A stretch of 64,000 nt of DNA from Paramacrobiotus metropolitanus (lineage: Eukaryota; Tardigrada; Eutardigrada; Parachela; Macrobiotidae), in the NCBI RefSeq assembly GCF_019649055.1, contig NW_026570225.1, forward strand, positions 2,418,001 to 2,482,000, in the 5' to 3' direction. This document shows, piece after piece, positions 54,240 through 64,000 of the stretch (its first letter is position 1; every line of letters begins with the position of its first letter). The notes below the pieces were generated by a model. That model saw only the letters and a program-made list of their open reading frames with translations, did not search any database and was not told the DNA's origin. The translations under genes were made by a program, and so were the position numbers.

Positions 54240-57200
54240 AGATAAACCGTCTTAAAACTTTCCCAGTCTCTTTGTCGCTCTTCTGGATGTGGACAGTCTC
54301 CAGCTTTTGGTGATCTGAAACGCCGAATTCAAGGTCCGTCATACCACGAAATTAAACAGGTAAGCCTATTACGTATATCTTGGCTACATGAGAAAAATAA
54401 ATAACTCAGTTATCCCCTAATTGCTGTCTTTTCAGTTGGTGAGTAATCCGTCAGCCTCTCTGTTACTTTTGTGCAATTACTGTACCGTCTATTGGAAATT
54501 GGCAGCTGTACTTAGTACAGGAGTTGTTGGAGCAAATCGTCGCGTCTCAGTCGAAATCGAGAGGAAGCACTTGGACTTCGTTTAATCTTCGAAATTCTGT
54601 TCCCTATTGTTAGAAAATGGCGTTCGAAAACACAGCGTGAAGGCATGCTGCTTTTAGTTTTGATCATAGTAATTTTAATTGAATTTGTAAAATTTTTTGT
54701 ACGTTTATGTTGTATGTGCGACGTCGAAATCGTTCGTTGAATGGTGTACTTTCTCATGTAATTTCATGGCATGATTTTTGACAGATTTTATTTGTTATTC
54801 ATTTTTTGGGTGCACAATGCAGCGTAGACTGTGTCGAAACCGGACGGCGAACGGTATTCTGATGTTCTATTAAAACCTACGAATGACCATTTTCTTGCCC
54901 CAACACAACCGTTTTTCCGCGCCAATACTGACCCATCGTGGGCTCAAAGTGCGTACAAATTAATGCGCGAAAATGTTCCCCGAGTAACGCAACCAACGAT
55001 CAAGGGTCTGGTCATCTCGGGAAACCCCGCAGACCAGGCCTGGATGTATTGGGTGCCCTTTTGTGCGACCCTAAAATGCGACCCTAAAATGCGACCCTAA
55101 AATTGCCGGCTCATCGCGCAAGCAAATTACTTGTTTAGAACTGGGAGAGTCAAAACAATTAACTTGTAAGTTGCAAGGGCCGGTTCCGTAACACTGCACC
55201 TGCGTGTGACTGCAACTTCTTCCAGACGTTAATTTTCCACAATCTAATACTCCCGTGACAGTCACAAGTTTCACTTCCAGCCCTTGTCAGCTGATGGTAA
55301 GATATGTTATCTATGTATATAGTATCCGTATAGACGTTACATACAATACAATAACATACGCGCACACAGTAACAATGGTGTTATTTGGTGCTTAAACGTT
55401 AGTACGGAACCATAACTTATATTGTGCACTACATACAGTTTGCAGGTCAACTATTGTAGCTCATTATGAAGTGATTGTATGTTACGCATTGTGCTGTAAA
55501 AACATTCAAGTACTTTTCTTTATTCCGGATTTTGGCTTGTATACAATCCACCTCCCGCACCGGTGCGGGAGGTGGATTGTTCCTGCATAAGAAAGGGCAT
55601 AATGATGAAATTTTGAAGCAGTATTTATCCCCATTGCATCGCTTCGTGCGTGCAATGGGGATCGGTGAAGGTGAAGGTGAAGCGTTGGCTGCGTGCACAG
55701 GTGACCTTTTTGAGTCCGCACGGGAGCTGGCTGCGTGCACGGGAAATCGTCACAGATTTTGGCTTGTATACACGGTTTCTACATTTACATTTGAACAGTT
55801 ATTGAATATTTTTGGATTTTACTTTCTAACTTATAATTCAATAATTGTTTTTGACACTGGTGGCAGGGTCGAAAGAAGCCTAACCCGGAAAACCTAAAAT
55901 TTTAAAAATTACCTTGATTGTGGCATACCATAAAATAGCGGCTAAAACGGCTGAAAAATCAGCCTTTGTTGAATACAGTCTGAAAACGTACATCGAATAT
56001 TGGAACTGCATAAGCAGATGCCTGCAACTGACGATAATTCTATTAAATCCAGATATTCGACGAAGCTGGTATGGACTGAATCGTGGAGAAGCAACGACTG
56101 CTGACTGGTTACTTGGAGCATCTGCTCAATGCTGCTGTTTGCGGGAATCGCAACGGTTCACCTCCCCTGGTAACGATTTTCACCCCAGCTGATCCAAAGG
56201 AGCGCGGCTCCTAGTTATCTTTGACATTTCGGACACCGATCAGAACATTAACCATGAACTGGAGCGGCGTGGGGTTGTGGTATGCGCAGAGTTTTGATTA
56301 ATGAATGTTCAAATGGTGGCAAATGCCGGCAAACTGTTTCAGTGCGATGTCCGTGAACCTTGCGTACTGAGACTGGCATCAGCGCCTTTATATAGTTTTT
56401 TCACCGATCTTTACGTTTCATTGCGATTTTACAAGAGGTTTTGGCGGCTTTGGAAGACTCGCCTTCATAAACTATAGTCAGTATTGATCGACGGATACAT
56501 ACTCAATTTTACCCATATCTATAATAATAATTCTATATTACCATACGTATACGTACAATGGGATCGACTGGAATTGTCTCCTTGTAACTTACCTAACTTT
56601 AGGTTAGGTTTTGTAAGTACTTACGACATTTTCTCTCAAATACAGATTGTGTTCTAATCCTTCTGCACACATTCTCTGTACAAAGACAAATATCCCTATT
56701 CAAACTGGAAAACTTGAAATAAAAACAAAAGGTGACCACTCCGTACACAACCTTTTGCACTACATACTTGTACCACTCATTCCGTGCACAACCTTTTGTA
56801 TTTAAAAATAAAAGGTAGTGCACGCAGATAAAGGTAGTGCCGAATGTTTGGGTGGGTTTGGGTGTGCAACTGATGCTCCGCTTTCGACTCACATACCTTC
56901 GACACGACGAATGCATCTCCATTTGCTGCATGAGATGTCCCTTTTCTCATATTTTATTTACATAAGAAAGTGATAATATTACAATTTAATTACACGGCTG
57001 CCCCGGATTGGCAACCTCTACGTAATTTTATAGTGTTCTCTGCGATGACTTTCAGAGTAACCCTTCTAGTTAGCAAACGGTAGACAGCCGGAGTACTGGT
57101 GATCGTCGGGATCAATAAGTTGTTCCCAGACATGCCAAGCTCCTTTCGCAAATAAATGCTGTTTTAGGTATATCGATTTATTTTCTGCGACTGTTTAGCC

Positions 57201-57979
57201 GAGACACGCAACCGAAAAAAACTGATAATATATGTATAGTTATGTAAGCACGGCGCTGCGCGTATATTGGCGAATATAAGAAATTGATTAGGTGATTCAG
57301 GTTCGTTTGACTGTTAATTACAGTACTTCGCGAGGCCACTACGTAACTGAAGGAGCGTAACTGGTCTTTATATAAGTATCAAGAAAGATACAATAGATCT
57401 GTATTTTGATCGGCCGCCCCGTGCAACATGGCTAGCAAAAAACCGCCAAGTATGTAAATTACAAAACCGACATCACCATTAAAACCGACATCACCATTAA
57501 ACTCAGCTTGTTCCAAAAGGGTCACACGTGCATTTTGTTTTCAGAAATGTCTGTCCCGGGACAATCGCTCGGATGCCGGTACCGGTACAGACATGAGTTC
57601 AAGGTGACCTACTTGAAAGACCATTTACAACATATTGCTGCGTGGACTAACGAATATTCTGATTATCAAGGAACTAGATCTATAATACAACTACATAAAA
57701 ATCTGAGGCAACGAGATCGGGAAAACTATAGCATATCGGAAAAAACTGTAAACGCCATTAGATTCAGCATGTTCAGGAACTGTGTCACATGCATTTTATT
57801 TCTTAAAAAAATTATTTAAACCCGTCCCAACGATGCCGGTTCCGGCGAAACTGGCTTCCGTAAAGCTTTCTAGGTGACCTTGAGATTACTACAGTGCTTA
57901 GAACGTTTATTAAAGAACCAAATATGTACTATAATAAATTTGTAGTTATTTTGCAGGCATGCTAAATTTTAACCGCCTG
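54240..57979. other. Non-coding stretch with strong palindromes
   Basis: No confident gene. It contains the 38-bp perfect palindrome 55543-55580 and a 10-bp-stem hairpin CCCCATTGCA/TGCAATGGGG (55631-55662). The phrase ATTTTGGCTTGTATACA recurs at 55528 and 55754, bracketing both. A plus frame across this (55475-55897) looks accidental. At 57510-57900 two diverged direct copies of a phrase (GTCACA..TGCATTTT ... GATGCCGGT.CCGG) occur. Confidence 0.5.
55543..55580. repeat. Perfect 38-bp palindrome, no spacer
   Basis: Arms 55543-55561 and 55562-55580 are exact 19-bp complements centred on ACCGGT. Confidence 0.95.
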
Positions 57980-58079
57980 ATTGCTATTGAAATGTTCAAA
58001 GGTTCAAATGTTCAAATGCCTAAAAAAATCCGATTGCCGAACCATGTTTGAATTAGCCCAGGTTTCGAAGGAAACAAAA

Positions 58080-58520
58080 CTCAGTGAACAAACCTGCTCT
58101 AGTAGTGAGTGACCCAGCTACTACCACTGTTCAGTGAACAAAATGAAATCGCTTGGTGAGTGATAACCGAGCAATAAATCGCTAGGTGAACAAAATTGCT
58201 AGGTAAGTGAGTGACCGAGCTACCACCACTGTCCAGTAAACAAAACCGCTAGGTAGGTGAGTGACCGAGCTACCACCGCTGTGCAGGGAATAAAATCCCT
58301 AGATGAGTGAGTGACCGAGCGTCTAGACTCTTTACCTAAAAGTTTTACAATAACTGCTAAGAAATTAACTAATTATTGAATAACTAGTCAGTCAGTGAAT
58401 TTAGTAATTAACTACTTAGTGAATTTAGTCAGTTTACCGAATTACTGTAAATGCAATGATTTGTTCAAAGCGGCCGTGGATCACAAGAAACGCGAAGGCG
58501 AAGCCGAAGCGGTTTCTTGT
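58080..58520. repeat. Second copy of the 50-bp minisatellite and hairpin tail
   Basis: About five 50-bp units (GTGAGTGACCGAGCTACCAC...) run at 58080-58335. AT-rich sequence follows, then the hairpin ACAAGAAAC/GTTTCTTGT (58483-58520), whose outer context GGCCGTGGATCACAAG matches the tail at 38018-38033. Confidence 0.8.
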
Positions 58521-60091
58521 ATTCAAATAGTGTAACAAGTAATCGAACTGATTGTTTTTTAATTACCTTCAAAAAAAAGTTACGATAAATGTGAACTGAA
58601 GAAATTCATTGGACTAGCACCGAAATTTGATGGCAACGAAAATCAAAAAATTGCAAATATTAACTGTATACACTCCATTTCATTAATTATCTGTAATACC
58701 GAAATGATCAAAATTCGAAAAATTTTATCGTCCAGAAGCCTCCATAAAAGAAAGGTGTGCCGGTACATGATACCACACTGATGTGTTTACAAGCACTTAA
58801 ACTTTCGTTTTCGCGCGCTCTAATAAATTGTAAATACATAAGATTTCCAAGGAAAATAAATTGTAAAAGTCATTTTTAAAATTGGAAAAGAATTGTGGAA
58901 CCCTGATTCAGGGTAAAACTCTAGTGGCCATCAGCCAACCTGCTGGGAGTCAATCCGTTAAATACATATCATCACAAAACAAACTCAAGCTTTAATTTTA
59001 ACGCTTCAACACTACAGCGCCATGTAACTACATGCCAGTTGGCACTGAAATTCGTCCGCGGTATTTATACCAGAGCGGCCGCCGGTAGTCTGATTAACGC
59101 ATTTAATGCCAGACTGCCAGTTAATTAGCGGAGTTTTCATAAGTTCCGCTGGTGACCATCAGATTTCGCATGCTCACCAAAGAAACATATCTGTCACGAC
59201 TTGCAAAACTCAAATATGTACAGTTGTATGCCGCCTGGATGGAAACCTTGCCAGTGTTCCCACAGGATTTGCATAGCCAGTCGCGACGTCCGGTGTCATA
59301 ATTGAAGCGCATTTAATTTTCGTGACTTTGATTTCAAACTCTGCGCGAAACGCTTGGACGTAAACAAAGAGGGTAGGTAATTGACGTTTTTCATAGATGC
59401 GTAGATATTGATAGATCATACATTCAATATGTGAACGAATGCCGCCGCAGCAGAAAAACTCATAAATCATATTCCTAAAGGCTACGAGTAATTATGAACC
59501 TTTGTGTGCATCCCTAATTGGTGGATAAATTCGAACTAGACGCCCGTAAAACACCGGAAATCAAATGCCATCGTTATAACTCCGTACTCGGGCTACGCAT
59601 AATTGCCGAAGAAGGATGGTAAAAAAACTTCCGTTGGATATCTTATGTAATATGTAGATTGGAATAACTGTATAACCGTATACATATAGTGATGTTCCGG
59701 TTAATTTACGTGGATGCTTTACTGCGTTTTTCCAATTCTTTCTTATTGCACGCATTACGGCACAGTATGCAGACTGTTGTGGACACCGTATAGTATGTAT
59801 TTACGAATTACTGTAATGGTCTGCAACTCGGTATACAGTCCTCAAACTTGGAATCTCTAATGTGCGTATTCAAAGTCTGGTTAAGCTTCCGATAATACGA
59901 AATGCTATGTGATTACAGAGTAGGTGGTAAAGCGGCATGTGCGAACAGTTGTATTTACAAGCTCAACCTCGGCCTCCGGCCTCGGTTGAGAATTTTTAGA
60001 ATTGAAGAAAGCAATGTGGTAGTTTTATAAAGGCTTAGGAAATTAAACAGCAACCACAGCAAAAAAAAAGAGTTTTCCTTCCCGATTCGGG
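58521..60091. other. Non-coding stretch, nothing recognised
   Basis: AT-rich. One imperfect hairpin at 59961-59990 (CTCAACC...GGTTGAG). No gene. Confidence 0.4.
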
Positions 60092-61029
60092 TACAGAGGG
60101 TGAGCCACCCACATTGGCACACTTTTGGTAGGAAATTATTTGTGACTTTTGGACTCGAGTCCTGTTAAATCCGCTGATGCAGTTTTTTCCCTTAGCTCTC
60201 TGTGAACGGAAAACAACTAATTTTCCATGAAGATTTTGCGCACACGTGGCATAAAGTGACCACAAGTGTCCGCGACCGGCGAAAAAAACGCAGACAAAAC
60301 GTTTCACTTTGTATTTTTGTTTTTAAATGATTATTAAATGAAGCAAGCATTTTTTTGTCACATTCAGTTTTTAATTTTAGAAGATTTTAAGGGCTATATG
60401 AAAAAGTATAATGTTGTGTGAAAACCTGTTTCAGGATCCCGAGGGAAAAAAACAAAAGTATTAAAAAATTGGGGATTTACACTTTCAATGAAGCGGCTGG
60501 CTTTTGCAGTGGGAAACTCGTGGCAAAAAAACCGGCGATGCCGATTTCGCTTTGATGTAAAGAAATAATTATTTAGACAGGCTTGTAGAAGATATTCTAT
60601 GAAATTCCGGACGAACGGACAATTTGTTAGAGAATGGCAGATGTTTCTGGACTTCCGGTCAGTTTTGGGAGCCGACGTCCAGAAAAACTCAACCATGGCT
60701 TTGATCAAAACCGAATTACACTTATCTTAAAGAGAATTGATTATTTAACATTTTAATGCATTTCGTATGTACTGATCGGTAAAGGGGGAATTTTAGGAAT
60801 TTGTTTTGCGAAAGGCATTCCAGTTTTGAAACGCACTGTTTTACTACCCCGCTCCAGGTTTTTCTTCCTGGATTTTGAAAGGCATCCTTTACTAAGCTCA
60901 GATAAATTTATCAAGTACAAAATACCCCAGGCTATCGGGTAATGTTTTTGAAAAAGTTGTTGTAGACGAAAGGAAGTTTTAAAAAATCAGTTTGTGCAGT
61001 GTGCCAATGTGGGTGGCTCACCCTCTGTA
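60092..61029. mobile_element. Tc1/mariner-like MITE with perfect 32-bp TIRs
   Basis: TACAGAGGGTGAGCCACCCA... (60092-60123) is matched exactly, inverted, by 60998-61029, with TA at both outer ends. Length 938 bp. Minus-strand frames inside (60035-60307, 60394-60708) show no DDE transposase motif, so it is non-autonomous. Identical TIRs suggest a recent insertion. Confidence 0.88.
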
Positions 61030-63400
61030 CGTCAAGTTTCAAGGTGAGATCGTGTTGCAATTACATTGGATAACACTTTAACTTGGCTGATACAGTAAAC
61101 GAACATATGCATAGCTAAGATTTTTAACAAGCCCAGCACGGATGAATATTCGCCGATGACTATTAAAAAATTAATAAGTAATTCTAAGGATGTGTTGCTT
61201 TGCGGTCGCTTACAGACTGTCATAATATTAATGAACCCGTACGTATGTTTAGTAATATTATGATACACTTTACATAAGTTAATCGAAACACGGACTGCCT
61301 TCTTGTACATACAGTACATAACTTCCAATGATGACTAACGCAGTGATGACTGACGTGTTAAGTTACTTACATAAATTTTTTACTTTGTATTGTACTCGTA
61401 CTTATTGTTAAGTAGCAGCTCAGATATTGCTACTGTTCTGGGTCAAGTTGTGTTAGAACAGTGTGCATTTCTTATCGCGTCCATGGTAACAAGCTTATGA
61501 TTGACCACTGGACCTAGACAAATGATTTGGGCAAAACGTCAACAATCTTGGATCCACCGCTACACCTAGAGAGTTTTGATGTACTTTAAAGCAACAAAAT
61601 TGGTGAAGTATAAGCCGAGATCCATTGCCTCAAAGGACAGGGCCGAAGTCCTGCCACAGATAATCAGTATTCATATAATTACACGATTTATGTCCACTAG
61701 AGCGCTACCGAGTGTGCTGTGCAGGTAAGTACTAAGTACAATACACGTATTGAATAATTCCTCGGTACCGGGTACGTGTTATTGGTGTTAACATATGCAA
61801 AGATGGTGCAATAACAGGAGATTTGCACGAAGTTTCTAATTTCTGTCACATATTTAGAAACAGTTTTAGTAATTTTAATTTTGTAGTCTAAAGCAAGTAT
61901 GCCATTAACCCGCTTTCAGCGCCTTAAGGACAGATTCAATGATATTTTGCTGATAGATTGATAATTTCAGTCGTTTTACACATCCTCGCAGCAACGTAAC
62001 AATTTTGTTCAAAGTGTTTTTATCATGCACTTACGCGCAAGGACAGGTCTTACACTCTTTTTAAGCTAGTAGCGCCGGTCGTCCATCGTTCGCACAACAC
62101 TCTCCGTCCACACGACATTATGACATCAGGCCACTTGAGTCGGCCGGTGGACGTCGGCATTCGAAGTGTGAATGCTTCTATCCCAGTCAATCCCAGATTC
62201 CCCAAGCAAACTACAACACAGTTTCCTCGTACTTAAAGTCACGGGATAAACAACACAACAAATCATGAGTGAGAGTAAATAACTTTGATAAAATAACACT
62301 GTTATAACACTTATGGTGTACTACAAAAGTGTTTCTAATATGCATCAGGTTACGGTAGCAGGTTGGTGAGCAAAAAAACATGATCACACCATAATTTATT
62401 GCATGAATTAATTACTATAATAGCTGCTCGACGCACAATGAACGGTTAAAGTGTAAATTTTCGAAGCGTATAATTACAAGCAAACGCACGCGGCTGTTGA
62501 TTCCTGAGGAGCTGCGAGCAACAGCGGATGCCGGCGAAATGGTATACTACTACTGAACGGCCAATGCGCACAATAAATACCCCTGCCGCTGGTAGTAAAT
62601 GGGAATTGGTGCGGCTGCGTGTAACCAAGGACCCAATGATTATCTGTACATCGCTGTTTTTAGTGGCTGAAATCGTTGCCGGCTTTTCTGCTCGTTTTTG
62701 GCGCGTAATATGCCGCATGTAGTAACCTGAAAAATCCCTGCTGTTAAAAATAATAAAATACGAATCGTGGCATCAAGCAGTAAGTACAATATGTATTTAC
62801 CCATTTACAGGTATAGGAAAGTAGGTATTAGTTAAACGTCTGACGCTATTAAGGTAAGCACAACTGCACAAGCTGTAAATAATTCCAATAATTTCGAAAA
62901 ACAATTCATAAGATCATGATTCAGCATTTCGGCTCGCATTCTTCTATGTGCCTAGGAGCGAGATTGTTCAGAAATTAATAATGGCACACTGGCAGTAGGA
63001 AATTGCCTAGCTTGAGTCCATCCGGAAATTTGTTTGCATTTAATCCGCTTAAACATTTTGTGCGAAAAATGAGAAAATGGTAAAACTACGAATCAACCGC
63101 ACTGGACAGCATTGGTAGCTCGATCACTCGTTCACATAACGAGATCCGTGCGGTGGACCTTTATTACGTACTGTAACCGTGCGGTGGACTACAATACTTC
63201 TATACATAATAATGTACAGTCTACAATATACAAGACATACACAGTCTAACACAGAATACACAGTCTACAAGAAAAAAGCCCTTTTTTCTGCAGCTGTTTC
63301 TTTCGAGTATTACAGTGTGTATTTCTAATTTTTAACAGAATGTTGGGATCGACGCAAGCGGTTTTGCATCTCACAGTCAAAGTTATGCAAATGTAGCGAA
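61030..63400. other. Non-coding stretch, nothing recognised
   Basis: AT-rich; no gene. Contains the diverged repeat shared with 44760-44990. Confidence 0.4.
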
Positions 63401-63571
63401 TACAGCTTAGGACAAAATGGTCGCATACCCAACATCTCCACATTCAGAACGAATGCAGCGCAGTGCACTGTACGACTGAGTTCAAAATATCCGTTTCGTA
63501 CAAGTGCACTGCACTGCCTGCGTACAGAATGCTGGGTATGGGGCTATGCGACCATTTAGTCCTACATTGTA
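63401..63571. mobile_element. MITE, Tc1/mariner-like ends (copy 2)
   Basis: Same element as 30450-30610, same orientation, about 93% identical, with about 12 extra bases near position 40 of the element. Flanked by TA. Confidence 0.8.
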
Positions 63572-64000
63572 AGCGGTTTGCTTGCACCGGGCTAGTAGAA
63601 TTAAATATCTGAAACATAGTAAATTGTTAACAAACAGCCTTTAATTTTTTAATTTTTTTCACAGTTTTTCAAGGTGAAATTTATTCTAGCGTTTTATATT
63701 CACGAAACCGCTTGGTTCAACCACCTTAAAATGGTACTGTAGATTACAGTACTCCTATCGAAATTTACGGTACCCAAGAATTCATTTATTGCGCATGTTT
63801 TTTTTACGAACACTACCGGTAAGCGAACGAACGCTATCAATAATTCATTCATATTCATTCATACTTATATGTCGGAGTTGCAAGCATCCGCGTAAGGAAG
63901 ACAGTTTTTACGCATCTGCTTACGCAAGAGCTAAAGCGAATTTAGCGAATTTCAAGGCAGACCAATCTGCTTTAGCTTTAGATAGGCAGACTCTAGGACC
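63572..64000. other. Right edge, non-coding
   Basis: AT-rich sequence; nothing recognised. Confidence 0.4.

Noticed and set aside
55475-55897. Plus frame of 140 codons
   Set aside because: It runs through two hairpins and a direct repeat, and its sequence shows no domain or coding character.
1-64000. tRNA or rRNA genes
   Set aside because: No cloverleaf with matching A and B boxes and no conserved rRNA segment was recognised by eye; a covariance-model scan was not possible here.

Overview
The window is eukaryotic, repeat-rich DNA, most likely from a small invertebrate animal. It holds a decayed receptor-guanylate-cyclase ligand-binding domain, Ty3/Gypsy-type Gag-Pol remains, two kinds of non-LTR reverse transcriptase, Helitron ends and many terminal-inverted-repeat (TIR) or foldback elements. 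I cannot name the species. I found no intact host gene, tRNA, rRNA or CRISPR array.

Layout. (1) 1-1629: on the minus strand, the decayed extracellular domain of a receptor-type guanylate cyclase (205-1262), bracketed by two pairs of perfect palindromes. (2) 1630-26964: one very large LTR retrotransposon read on the minus strand. Near-identical direct repeats of about 170 bp lie at its ends, and a 9-nt match to an initiator-Met tRNA lies just inside the right end. In element order it shows a leader, a multi-part Gag region (25.9-21.7 kb), protease, an alpha-helical insert, a double dUTPase-like linker, reverse transcriptase, RNase H and integrase (down to 15.9 kb). About 10 kb of further proline-rich and helical coding blocks of unknown function follow (15.2-5.3 kb), then a 3.5-kb repetitive 3' non-coding tail. 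It is broken in more than ten places, and a 1.5-kb DNA transposon is nested in it. (3) 26965-64000: AT-richer DNA without a convincing gene. It is a graveyard of MITE, foldback, Helitron and LINE pieces plus a 50-bp minisatellite present at two sites.

Most unusual signals. Inside the large element, at least a dozen short hairpins share the loop ACTTCTA (or ACTTCTT) on the plus strand, while their stems differ from site to site yet stay complementary, often through G-T pairs or single bulges. They cluster in the gaps between coding blocks. In the right half, several foldback elements share a (CCTAAGAAA)n core but carry different arms, each arm made of a short unit homogenised within that copy. 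Other points are head-to-tail Helitrons at 47.6-51.1 kb and a junction at 51.7-52.3 kb where a foldback element joins two unrelated LINEs.
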